Positions 35,860 through 55,782 of a DNA stretch of 64,000 nucleotides are shown here, piece by piece; within the stretch, counting starts at the first letter, position 1, and the number at the start of each line of letters is the position of its first letter. Source of the DNA: Nymphaea colorata (lineage: Eukaryota > Streptophyta > Magnoliopsida > Nymphaeales > Nymphaeaceae); the NCBI RefSeq assembly GCF_008831285.2, contig NC_045140.1, forward strand, positions 24,570,131 through 24,634,130. Reading direction: 5' to 3'. The notes beneath the pieces were generated by a model. The model made no database searches. It was not told the DNA's origin and saw only the letters and a list, made by a program, of their open reading frames with translations. The translations under genes and the position numbers were made by a program.

Positions 35860-36327
35860 ATGGGGTGTAAAAGCAACGCCAAGAGAATGGTTGCTAGGTG
35901 CCTTAAGGCCATGTCACCCATGAGAATCCTCTGTAAGGCGAGGGACCTCTATGTGAACGCCATGCTGGATTGTGCAGGAAGCATGAACTGGGATGCCGTT
36001 GGGGGCACTGCTGCCAGCAACATGACATACCTGCCAAGGAGCTCCAGCCTAGGGTCATCGAGGAGCGGCGGTGACGATGAAGATCTGAAAGAACTGGTCC
36101 GGGCGGTATCTCAGAAGCATTTAGACGACAAACTCGGTGAGCGCCATCCCTTCTGTGGTAGAAACGCTGGAGCAAGGAACACGCCGGGCAATTTCAGTTT
36201 GCGCATTGAGAGAATTGATGAAGACAAGCCTTGTTATTTCAATGAGGATCACGGGCTCATGGCGTCCAAGGTGATGTTTCCCAGAAGCAAAAGCTATGAT
36301 ATGCACAGGAGGAGGGTTAGCGTCTGA
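35860..36327 (+). CDS. Small plant-specific protein of unknown function (KARDxYV motif)
   Basis: Single-exon frame of 155 residues that starts at a true ATG after a C/T-rich leader. The conserved-looking core is at residues about 17-42: AMSPMRILCKARDLYVNAM, followed by DCAG. Near the C-terminus is FPRSKSYDMHRRR. Between them is a Ser/Gly-rich, probably disordered linker (SSSLGSSRSGGDDEDLKELV). I recall this layout, with an N-terminal KARDxYV block and a C-terminal PRSKSY block, in small uncharacterised plant proteins, but no function can be named. The N-terminus MGCKSN has Gly2 and Cys3 as in N-myristoylated and palmitoylated membrane-attached proteins. It is the only supported plus-strand gene. 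The gene call is good; its role is unknown. Confidence 0.75.
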   Translation: MGCKSNAKRMVARCLKAMSPMRILCKARDLYVNAMLDCAGSMNWDAVGGTAASNMTYLPRSSSLGSSRSGGDDEDLKELVRAVSQKHLDDKLGERHPFCGRNAGARNTPGNFSLRIERIDEDKPCYFNEDHGLMASKVMFPRSKSYDMHRRRVSV

Positions 36328-39300
36328 TTTCTCATTTGGCATGAGGGTGAAGTAAGTTGAGCAATTTTTCGTCGTTGGTAGTTCCACAGCTTTTCGTTTA
36401 CTGTAAATATCAATCGAACTTCAAGTTTGATTGGTCCTGGCATTCAAGTTTGCCCTGATTTCCACCAAGTGATGCTTGTATCTCAAACCCCTGTGATTAA
36501 TGGGCACTTCTCATTTCCTCTGCGTTTCTTTTTTGGCAATCCATTATTAGATATTTTCTTGCTTTCTTAATTTACTTCTCTCTCTCCTTATTTGGGTGCT
36601 TGCATTTTAAGTGGCGATCATGATGGAACAGCTCATGGGTGGGGACGTAATAATGGTTCCGATAAGCTTGATCTTTTCCATTTCTGTCCTGAAGTGTCTT
36701 CTTCTATTGCCTAATCCAGTCAATATTCACAGTGAAAATGCCAGCCGGAACGCCATCTTCAGAGTCTTTCCGATTAGGATGTCAGAAAAATGTAACATTT
36801 CCTTGAATTTTTTCACACGAGAAGCTGAAAAACTAAAAGAAAATAGCGTGCATCAAACCCTCATTCTTGATTGCAGAGAGTGGTGTCTTGGTTATTACTG
36901 GAATGGAGATGATACGGTGAGATTCTTGGAAGGCTGCATGTTGCAAGGAACTCTTTCAGTTCTCTCCCGCATCTCTCCTTATCGAATACTCCTTAAAGAA
37001 ACTGAAAAAGAAAATCCCTAAATTCCTTTAATCTGCTCTTCTATGTCACGAGGAGCAGCTCAGAATGCTGCCCTGAAGTTGAACAGCATTCTGAGTTCTC
37101 TCTGATCCTCTCACCGTCCAGACGGGTTTCTTGACAGCTTCCTAATGCGAATAATACGACGAACTCTTGGTTGTCCAAGCGTCCACTCAAGCAGAAAAAT
37201 GCAATTCTACATCAGATCTATCAACAGTTCAAACTTAAAAGTATTGCAGTTCTTTACAGAAATTAGGCTCCTGTTGCTGTCGGTTGTAGTTGAGTTTGCA
37301 TTGTCAACGATCCACTTCTACCTGATTTAGCCGCATTCTCGTCGTAGTCGGCGGACTTTGGAGTTGTTTGACTTGGGTTCAGGGGATCGTCATCCAACTC
37401 CATTACACATTTTGTGAATTGGGTTTCTTAGTATTACATGCGGAAAGCAGGAACGAAAGAGAAAGGAGTTCCAGTTGTTTCCGTCTCAACCATATCTGTT
37501 CAAACTATTCAATACTGACATATGTTTTTCTTTTCTGTATCGCGTCGGTGCTCAAGCGGCCTTACTTGATAAGAGTCGGCAAACGTGAATTTTGTCTAAA
37601 GCTGAGATTCACACTTCACAGGGCAGAAACCAAATAAGGAAACAAAAGTAAAGAAATGAATGGTGGCCGTAGTATTTATGTCCTGTGAAATTCCTGACTG
37701 TGCCACCCACCTGCAACATCCAGGCGCAGTTAAAAACAATGTGCCTGCGCCCACAAATTACTCAAACCGGCCAGACTGATGGGGCCGCTTCTCCTATCAG
37801 CCAACTCAGCCTCTACCAACCTAAAATATTATTAAAAAGCCACAGACCTGAATAATCTTCTTGGACCCTTAAACCTTCCAAGAGAAAAGTTTGGTTCCAA
37901 GAGATAGGCATTTAAAGTTCTCACCCGACTGCTATTTAGATCGATCTGGACTCGACCCAAAAACTATCCGGGTAGGTGTCTGGTGTAATGCGCTTGGAGT
38001 TTGAAATCCATTTTAATGGAAAGTGGGTGCCTGACTTTAGATAACTGGACACCGAGCATGCGGATGGATCCGGAATATGCTTATCGCACACAAGGACCCG
38101 TTGACATCAGCCAATATGAACATTAGAGAGATTTGGTCTTTTCCTTCTCACTTTCTTTTAGAACATGCACCTTTAACTTCGTCACGTATCAAAGTGTACA
38201 CTTTATTTTATAGCTTCTCAAAGAAGTGGTGGACTTTGCTTATGGTAATGGGAAGGGAAAGCAAAGTATTAGATTAGAATGCACTTTTTGGTCTTACATG
38301 CCGACCTGGTGACTAAGATGGCGTGTCTTCCTTTGATGTTCTCCTTCAGATTTTGGCCATGCTGTTAATACTTATCCACAGATCACGAAACTGAAACAAG
38401 CAGCCGATTAAGAAGACTTTTGGGTCGCGGCTGAAGGTGGCGTATAAGGAACCCTACCGGTAATGGCGTTGGAGTCAAACAGAGGACAGAAGCTCGTAGC
38501 AAGATTCCATTGTAAAATTGGTGCGGAAACTGTCAACGAGCTTCGCTAACAAAGTCCTCCAGATCGTCTCTCGGAAAGCTGCCAACGGGAAAATGCACAA
38601 TCCTCTTTCCAGTTGGAGTTTCCTTATGCGCATTTCCATTTGTTTATGTCTTCATTTGGTTAGAACAGATCCCCATGGTCGAACTCACCAGCAATTTGCT
38701 GTTCTTGACAAGCATTTGAAGAGAACAAAAATCCAAGAGAGGAAGGATCTGCCCACATGTTAAAGCTTCTTGTGTGCCATCTTTTTCCTAAGGACAAAAA
38801 CTCTACACAGGTCCACCACAGTTGGTTTTACGGCTTTACCGTTATTCCTCACCTGTAATGCACAAAAGAACTGAGACCCAACCAAGTGTTCCGCTGCCCT
38901 TCACTGCTCTTCATAACATAGGCCTTTGTATGGAGGTGCCTCGTCTAATCGGTTCTGAGGCACAAAATCTCATCAAACCACATAAAACTACGTATCCCAC
39001 AATGAATCATGTGCTTCCAACAGCGTCTCACGAATTTCTCATGTCGTCGAACTGTCTGAGGTTGTTACAGAGTATCGTGACCAATGAACACGATGATCCG
39101 TGTGCTGGCCAGATTAACAACCATTTCTTTCTTTATTTTTGGAAATGTAGATTGCCAGACAATGTTACCAGAGCATTCGACGAGAAAAAAAGTAAACAGT
39201 GTGAACAAATCCTCAAGGACTTCTTTCTCACCGGCAATGTGAATCTTGTGATCTCCAAACGGAATAACCTGCAAATTGTTAGGATGAAGGATCAATAAGG

Positions 39301-41948
39301 CATGCCAATGTCCATCTCAAAAAGGAATGGAGAGAAACATTTGATCTTGTTATGACAATACTAATGTCTGATCGTAATAAGGCACCCGCAAAAATTACCA
39401 AATAATAAGAAAAATAAATTTGTAGGGCACAAAACAGAAAAATATCAAACATAAAATACACATAGGTCAGCGATATGCCTAAATCTATGGGCAAAATTGG
39501 AGCACACTTACTATAAATCAAGATAGGTTACATAGGCAATATAATAAATCCTTCAAAACCCAAATAGGGCAAAGCCCTAAAGGAAACAACAACAAAGAAT
39601 AATCTCAAAGATAAAAAAAAAATAATACGTTTCTCTTCTCTTAAAAGGGAAAAACACCTAAAAGTACCTCAAAAAAAAAAGCCTCTAGAACAAAGATGGA
39701 GTCAGCAATCAAGTGAAAGCCAAAGCCCTTGTTTCTCTCTCTTCTTTCCCCAAAAAAAGAAGTCTCCATAATGGAATGCGTAAAAGGGAGAATCTGAATC
39801 CCCTTGTATATCAAAGAGTAGAAATGTCAATCTAGTTCATGCAGGGGAAGTTTGGATGACAACCTAAAACCAGGTTTTGGGAGACAACCTGGTTTTACCC
39901 CAAAACACCATTTCAAGAATGTTTGGATGACATTAAAACTGGGTTTTGGCAAAACCTGGTTTTGGCAAAACCTGATTTTCATGAAGGCCTGAAAAACCTG
40001 CCTCCCCTCAGGTTTTTTAGGTCAGACTAATTTTTGCCTCTAAACCCAATTGTTCACTTGTCATCCAAACATTCAAACCACGTTTATAAAACTAGGTTTT
40101 TAACCAGGTTTTCACAAAACTTGCTTTTTACAGAACCAAGTTTTCCGAGGGTGTCATCCAAACGCTCCTGCAGTGTTTGAACTTGACAATTGAAAACAAC
40201 TTGGTTAAAACATCAGCAAAATTGTCTGCAGCGCCAATTTTCTTCACAAGAATTTAAGTAGATCTTAAATTAAAAGTTATTATGCCATGCAAGTTTATTT
40301 TCTTTTTATTTAATCGTTTCTGTGGTGGCTTATTATGATTAGACAGTATGTACGTAACAAATCTAGAACATATGGATATTAAGTTTCATAAACAGAAGTA
40401 CTGTAATACAATGAACATGAAGACCAAAGTGAACAGTAATTTTAAACAGATGCAACAGCTTGTGATATAAAAGATAGACACGAAGGCACTTTTTTGCATG
40501 AGTAAATGCCTCACTTATTTGCTGCCCAACATGAAAAGAGATATTCCCCAACGACAAGATATTAATCATGCTTGTGTTTCACCTGAAGAATTGGTGTGGT
40601 GATCACATTGAGTGTTAAAAAGGGAATACACCACCCTCAGGTAACATAGTTTCCTCAACAAGAGGCAGCTTCCTTTGACAGAGGTGCTCATTGTACTTGT
40701 CAAGTAATCGTACACGAAAAAACACTCAAAACATCTAAGACCACATCGCTGCAGATGTAACAATGTGACAAGCTAGACTACATCATCTTTATTGTCTCAT
40801 CTTGAGGGTTAGGAAACAGAAATTTGTAAGGAAAAAGTTGGGCAGCAAGCGCAATAATGCAAAAAGTAGGTATCTAGTGCATGATCAAGTTACAAAGAAG
40901 ACTGCATCTATGGCTACCCTTTATAAGCTGGGAAGCTGGAATCAGGCACATTCCCACAGTTTATGTGAAAAATGATACCTGCCGAGAGGTATTAAGCTAG
41001 AGTAGAGAGATACCAGATATGCCAAGAGGAACCACTAGTATCAAATTCTTGAAGTCCTCCTAAATCTGAAAATGCGACCCAGATAAAGTAATCTAGTGGC
41101 AGCAAAAGAACATGATGATGAATGCTGCAGTTGATAATAAAACAGCACAATAATGCTGTAAAATATGTCAAACAGCAGAAAATTATCAACTGTTTGCAAC
41201 CTATATCATTATTTCCCTGACAAATTCTGATTTCATTAATGTCCAAACTGCCAAATGTGTCACCATAAGGACCACATCCAGATAGAAAACATCAGTCGAA
41301 GATAATCAATCACCCTATGAAAGCTCTTGCTCTCAGGAAGCTGGAGATGGGAGATGAATAATAGGCAAGAAGGTTAAAGGATATTTAACAGTACTATAAG
41401 ACAGCCTCCACAATGGGACACGCAAAGATGTTAAGGTCATCGTTTATCTTCTGTTAAAAAAAATTCAAGACATTGCAGCAATGCTATCTGGCATTTCAGC
41501 CATTTTATCAGCTTATCCTGCGTGGGTCATCTGTTACAACGCCAATAATCCCACTACACTAAAATACAACGGCCATAGCATTGAAACATCATGGATCAGC
41601 ATATCAAAGAGCACTTAACAAATCTAAATCATAGAAGTTCACTAATAACTACTATTCTAAATCACAGAAGTTCATTATAACTACTCTTCTGAAAAACAAT
41701 GAAGGAAAACTAGTCGATTTATACATGAATCAAACAAAAGAAATGAAATTGGAGGTAAAAATAAGATAAGCAGAGATATATAACTTACGAAGCAGTATAT
41801 GAAACAGAATATTTGTTCCTCTTGCTTCCTCTTTCCTGTTCATATGTACGTTCACACGTCGAGAAAGTTCAAGCAATCTTTCTGTCAGCTTATCTCCAAG
41901 ATCGAAATACGAAAAGATTGACAATGAAATCTTAACAACATCTAAGCT
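36328..41948. other. Intergenic, no gene recognised apart from a MITE-like element
   Basis: The 3' flank of the small gene, then AT-rich DNA. The frames at 36611-37021 and 38822-39298 lack an ATG at their listed start and show no motifs. At about 37940-38080 there is degenerate GGATCCGGA/GACTCGACCC repeat sequence, similar in style to 3441-3480. A 331-bp inverted-repeat element is at 39841-40171. A short tandem duplication (CTAAATCA-AGAAGTTCA...) lies at about 41625-41692. Confidence 0.45.
39841..40171. mobile_element. MITE-like element with nested inverted repeats
   Basis: Outer terminal inverted repeats begin GCAGGGG and share GTTTGGATGACA (39841-39864 against 40150-40171). Inner arms GAATGTTTGGATGAC (39917-39931) and GTCATCCAAACATTC (40060-40074) are a perfect 15-bp inverted pair. 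The body contains many AAACCTGGTTTT-like words in both orientations, so the strand could fold extensively. There is no coding capacity. CAGGG ends resemble hAT-type MITEs, but an 8-bp target duplication is not evident. Confidence 0.7.
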
Positions 41949-42797
41949 TCAGGAAGACGCAGCGGACGTATTAGCTCTTTGCCTCTTAGCATTTCGTCTG
42001 CTCTTTACTTTCTTGGCGCGCAATTGAGATACCTCTGTTGACAAAAACAAATGGTGCATTAGGTGCCAATTGCAGTTCTTTTCATCCCGTCTCCAAAAAC
42101 TGAAACAAACTTTAACCATGGCGCTCAAGCCAACCATTTTTCTCTTCCTCCACTGTTTCTTTTTCTCCATGGTTGTCTGTCTCATGAAGAGAATCTGTTG
42201 TTTGTCGGTCTGCCAGAGATAGAGAGGTCTGGTCTACAGCAGCGTCGGAAGGTAGGCGAGGGCCAATGAAGCGCATTTTGGCACATAAAGCCGCCCATTC
42301 CTTGAGCTTCTTTTTCTTGACCCTTTTCCTCTGCGAACGGGTCAGCTTCTTCTCGCCGACCCCCTCTTCCTCCGAGTCGGTGCAATTGGGATCAGAACCG
42401 TTATTGCCCTCTTCTGAGCCAAAACACGTAGAGATATAAAGGTTTGCAGGAAAACCCCGAGAAAGAGAAAGGGAGAGAGAGAAACAGAGAGACGTGCCTT
42501 GGGAGGCAAGGGGTGCCGAATGTTCAGAGGGGGGCTCAGTCTCTGGCCCTGCCTCCTGTTAAGAATCACGTTAAGAACCAGCAGATTGGAGAAACTACTG
42601 ATCATTAAAAAAGCGGGTGGTGTGAACCACATAAAATGGACAACCCAAAAATCACGAGAGAAATGGAAAAGGATTACTTGATGAACGGATTGATCAGGTG
42701 GTGGTGATAGCGGCGGTGGGGAAGATGGGTACAGCTGCCTCAGTAGAGCTTCGTGGAACTGCTTCCGCTTCCCTCCCCCGTAAGGTGGTTCCACCAT
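41949..42797 (-). CDS. Small basic, probably nuclear/nucleolar protein of unknown function
   Basis: Four short exons: 42678-42797, 42498-42555, 42117-42413 and 41949-42034. They join in frame to 186 residues, with introns of 122, 84 and 82 bp. Start MVEPPYGGGKRKQFHEALL is at a true ATG. Residues of about 25-80 are Pro/Ser/Glu-rich and disordered. A strongly basic segment, KKLTRSQRKRVKKKKLKEW (about 80-98), is followed by GPRLPSDAA. The C-terminus is again basic: LRAKKVKSRRNAKRQR. Two bipartite-type nuclear signals and the SQRKR-KKKKLKE block suggest a nucleolar or RNA-linked protein; this is inference. Intron 2 needs a GC donor (AAG|GCACGT), since using the nearby GT shifts the frame into a stop. 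No family name is assigned. Confidence 0.72.
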
Positions 42798-42805
42798 CCG
42801 GTTCT

Positions 42806-42808
<3 letters not shown>

Positions 42809-42837
<29 letters not shown>
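42809..42837. repeat. (CT)n microsatellite in a 5' leader
   Basis: About fourteen CT units starting roughly 10 bp upstream of the ATG of the small basic protein gene; GA-rich on its sense strand. Confidence 0.88.
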
Positions 42838-42840
<3 letters not shown>

Positions 42841-44069
42841 TCTCGACCAGAGCAAGAAGCTGTTCGGATAATGCGATCTTGGCGCGCTGAACCCTCCCAC
42901 TTCGGGTTTAATCATGGTGGATTTCATTTCACGCTTCAATCGTGAAACATACAGAAACACTTTGGCTATAAATTGGCTGAGCTCGAGTATCTTGTCCGTC
43001 AATTATTGTGCACGCCAGGTGTTCTAAACTCAGCATTTGAGAACGTTGATCGAACAAGCTCTAAAGCTAAACAATGGTTGCACTCGCCTGGTCATGTGTG
43101 TGGGCTTAAAATTTTCCCGTGTACAGTAAAGAGTTCGATAACAAGGACACACCCACAGGGCCACAACCAAGTTCACAAAAAGGCTTTTCAATTGGCATGA
43201 CCTGGAGAATCAGCGAGAATTTGTGTTAGTAATGGGTTTCCTGCTAATGATGTAAGAGATTGGGCCCTAAGTAGGCAGGGGCTTCTTTGTTTTGTTTTTT
43301 TGGCTTTATTCATTCTTTATTTTTTGTATTTTTTCTCTTATCATTAATGAAGGGGTCTCCCCAGCCCGCGTTGATGGAAACAAGGAAACACCCACAACCA
43401 AATACATTCACAATCAATTCAATGCTTTAGTTTATTTTGCTTCTAAAAGAGAGCCTTCTAAGCACCACCCACCTACCAGACCTGACGGTTAAACCTCAAA
43501 CCTCAAGTGAGCCAGAACCACCATGCCACATCCCAAAAACTCGGGATGGAGACTGGAGAGTGACAAGGGTAGGACTTGATTCGTGGTCTTCATAATGCAT
43601 CTTTACAGATGAATTGTTCGTGCCAATTTAGTATTATGTGTAGGCCCACGGGTATACACTGCATGTATGGCCCCGAAATGGCCAACAGGCAACAACCAAT
43701 TGCCATTAATAGGTTGGGCCTCCACTTGTCCTCCAACAACCATTCGCACGGAGATGGTGTGGCACGGGAGCAGGCATCAGCCAAGGTCCAGCTTCATGTG
43801 CACAAGAGTGTGCCATCATGTCGTCATAATGTTGTCTTCACAGTTCACACTAACACTTCCCGCGTGGACCTTCCTCATCTCCTAGAGAGCCTTACAGCCA
43901 GAGTTGTTACATCGGAGTAGTTATCTTTGTTATAAACTTTAAATCTCAGCTTCGCCTGTTATTTTCAGTCCCTTCTCGAAAAAGTCAGGGCACCTGTTAT
44001 TTTCAGTCAGTTAAGAAGATGATCAAACAATTTTGTTGCTCCTTAGTTTGTCATAAAGTTTAAAGTAAA

Positions 44070-44195
44070 CCAAGGAGTGTAATACAACTGGTTAGTGTGG
44101 TGTGCATGTTGACGGTGCATTATCATCAGTTTGATTTCCATACTCTTTTAAACTGCAAATGGTGGCAAGCACGCCACTCTAGTTAAAAAATGTAC
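44070..44195 (+). mobile_element. Possible SINE relic (tRNA-like pol III boxes)
   Basis: CTGGTTAGTGTGG (44088-44100) resembles a pol III A box. AGTTTGATTTCC (about 44128-44139) resembles the B box GGTTCGATTCC. Their spacing of about 40 bp fits a tRNA-derived promoter. There is no clear 3' tail or target duplication, so this is tentative. Confidence 0.3.
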
Positions 44196-44450
44196 AGTTT
44201 AGGAACGAGGCCCCCTCTCTCTTTCACTCGTGATATCAAGAGAAGATGAGGAAGAAGAAAACATACAAGGATTTTTATGTGGTTCAGAGACCAAAGTTTT
44301 CCTTTATGTCCATGGCCGCACAAGATTTTTTACTAACTCAGAATCAATAATACAAAAGACAACCCGCCTCTTAAACATGGGAATGAGGACGAAACCGCAA
44401 AACAGCAAAATTAGGAAAGCCTATTAAATAAGGATCAGGATCCATACTCT
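44196..44450 (-). repeat. Copia LTR-like relic
   Basis: Shares an ordered set of words with 56720-57005: GGAAC-AGGCCC, CACT-(G)TGA-ATCAAG, GAAGAAG, TTTTA(T/C)GTGGTT, GTCCATG-CC-CACAAG, and AAACATGGGAA. The TTTTACGTGGTTCGGAGA...TCCACGA type signature is also in the 3' LTR at the right edge (62588-62630). Confidence 0.5.
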
Positions 44451-45126
44451 AACATGTACTGTACATCCACTAAGCAGTCCTGGACCCTGGGGACTAAGAA
44501 AAGGGAGAGGGCTTCAGCTCTTCTTCGAGCAGCTTCTGCTCATCCAAAGGAGGATGCTGGAACAGAGAACTTGGGGGATGCTGGTTTCTGAATTTCAGAA
44601 AAATTTTTTGTGTTCCTAAGCTCATTGTGACTCTACAAGAGGAGCAGGTATAGACATGTCCAGGTCTTCAAATTTACCACCGTGTATCATCATTGTGGTC
44701 ATAAGATGATAAAGCCATAAAGGTAGTTAGGCTGTGAAGGATATTATTAGCGGTAACAACTATTAAAGGCACTCAGATCATGGTAGAATAGGGAATTAAA
44801 CTTTGAGAAAGGGTAAGGACTAAGGAATTGTACGACTCTATTAAGAGGAGAAAGCTATTATTATGCATGTGTTACATGTATAACAATGATACAAATTTAA
44901 CTGCAACTAACTAGTTTCCATTCATATGAAAACATACAATGCAATACAACGTGTGGTAGTCCTACCTTTCCTACGATTTCCTGTTGTATATAATGTTACT
45001 TCCGTTCATGCGACTGCTGCTAGTATGGTCCTTTGGTTTGTAAGCAATATTCTTGGCTTCGTATGTATATTACAGTGTCTAATGTTTATGTGGCCGCAAG
45101 CTCCAGTCATTTAAGATGCCAGTCAT

Positions 45127-53989
<8,863 letters not shown>

Positions 53990-54030
53990 TATCTGTTTTT
54001 GTGCTTCTCCACCAACACATCCACCAGCCC

Positions 54031-54038
54031 TATATATA
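54031..54038 (-). promoter_or_regulatory. TATA box of the ABCC gene
   Basis: TATATATA on the gene strand, 42-49 bp upstream of the ATG at 53989. With initiation about 30 bp downstream the leader would be very short. This supports the chosen start and argues against an upstream TMD0 exon. Confidence 0.5.
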
Positions 54039-55583
54039 AGCACCCAGAAACTTACCGACATCAAAAAGGAAGAGGAAGCAGCATATTGTTTTAGTTCTAT
54101 GTCTAAAGAGGACGACAGCACATGCAGAACGCAAATGGAAGCTTATGCTGAAGAAAAAGTAATTTAATGTAAAACACACGGGACCACAAGTTCTGCAAAT
54201 CATGTCATCTTCTTCCCACAAAAATACGAAGCCAAACAAGCCTGCAGAGATTCTCTTCAACACAACTCTAAAGTGGGTACCATTTATTGACTAAACTACC
54301 AGCAATACGCCCTACCCTTGCCCAAATTGACTTGAGCAGACTTGGCAAAGCCGCCTAGTTCATATTCCTATGGTGGCTGATCTGTTTGAAGTTATAGATA
54401 TGTCACATGGGCATGTTTTTGAATATGTGTCTAATACTGCAAAACTTTCGAACCCACGAGGTAGGTAGAAAAAGAGAAAGAATTCCTTCTCATCCAATAA
54501 TTCATCCCTCATAAAAGCAACAACAGAAACGGCCAAAGCTTTGGCATTCATGAATCACAAGAACAAGAAAGAATGAAAGTAAAACGCCTATCAAGAAAGG
54601 AAGAGAAACTGCATACCTCTCTTTAGCCCCCCGCCCATGTAGCCATTGACGGAGTTCTAGCAAGTTTTAGTGTTAACTATACTGTGGAGAAGGAAACGGC
54701 TTGGATTTTATACCTCGCAATGCTCAAAGGTCACATGTCTACGGCCAGTTACGCAACGTGCACGAAGTTATGTCGACATGTTCTGCAGTGAAGGGAAAGT
54801 CCAAAAGCCACAAGAGGAGGCTGTTACCAGAAAAGGACAGCGCGAATGCAAGGGAGTGAGAGCAGCATGAGCTCATTAATGGCAAGCCCATATCGAGTCA
54901 TTAAGAACATCTTCCAAAAGTCCAGGCGGACATGGACTTCACCGCCGTTTGGTGCTAATCTGCGACCCTTCTGGTCCATATTTTGAGGACTAAAGAAGAA
55001 CCAACCATTTACTTAATAAAATAAACATGATAAATAAGTTTTTTTTTTTTAATTTAAAAATTTAAGAATGGTAGGCTCGTTAAACGACTTATCTCTTAAA
55101 CATTGGAAAACAGAGTCTGTTAGTCCAGATTCTTTTAATTTTATATAGTACAAATCCACATAAAGCAGTTATTTTCTTCCTAAAATTTGCTTTCGAAATA
55201 TTCATTTCACATCTTAGTAAGAAGAAATATGTTTCACAAGATTAAAAAATCTAAACCTTTACCAATTCGACCTTGTCAGGGGACGCCCCAAAACAAATGT
55301 CATTAAACTTGGTGCCTATTTGCCAGTATACATTCTAATACACATCTTATTTGCCTATATTGAGCCTTATGCATACAATGCTGGCTGATGTGATCCTACA
55401 TGTTTTTTTTTATTTTTGGACGAAAATTCTAAATATTTTAAATTCGACATGGACTGATGCATACTGGTCAACACGCCATTTCTGTGGATAAAACGTATAA
55501 GACTTGTACTGCTAAGATTGTTCAAAATGACGACGTTTTTGTTGGTTTGTCTAGTTTTTCTTTTGCAGAAATTACCAAATTGA

Positions 55584-55782
55584 AAGTTTCAGACTGCCAT
55601 CTGCTACTTTTCAAAAGCAGATAGAGGCATCAATCTGCCTATCAGCTTCAAGTCCATAAGTTTCATTAGTTGTTTCAACGATCCATAATTTAAGATCATC
55701 TTTAATTCTGCCTACCTGATTCCTGCTTATCGCTATCATCTCTGCAAGTTGCATGCGGCCCTCATTTCATTTCTTGGTTTGC
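55584..55782 (-). repeat. Inverted repeat copy B (upstream of ABCC)
   Basis: Reverse complement of 51551-51757 with scattered substitutions and a small indel. On the minus strand this copy is open for about 48 codons (RMQLAEMIAIS..., WIVETTNETYG...). The matching frame in copy A has a TGA where this copy has TGG. Confidence 0.85.

Larger units (their letters stand above)
42798..45126. other. Intergenic: promoter of the small basic gene, SINE-like and LTR-like relics
   Basis: A CT microsatellite lies in the leader of the small basic gene. Beyond it, no gene is seen. Pol III box-like words occur at 44088-44140 and an LTR-like relic at about 44196-44450. The last 500 bp are the 3' flank of the ABCC gene. 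Confidence 0.45.

Noticed and set aside
36611-37021. 136-codon plus-strand frame downstream of the small gene
   Set aside because: Starts with GTG and has no recognisable domain; probably 3' flanking sequence of the small gene.
38822-39298. 158-codon plus-strand frame
   Set aside because: The first codon is TTG and there are no family motifs; treated as chance.
54062-54263. Hydrophobic minus-strand frame upstream of ABCC as a possible TMD0 exon
   Set aside because: Too short, has no multi-span pattern, and lies upstream of a TATA box; no splice donor joins it in frame to the ABCC exon.
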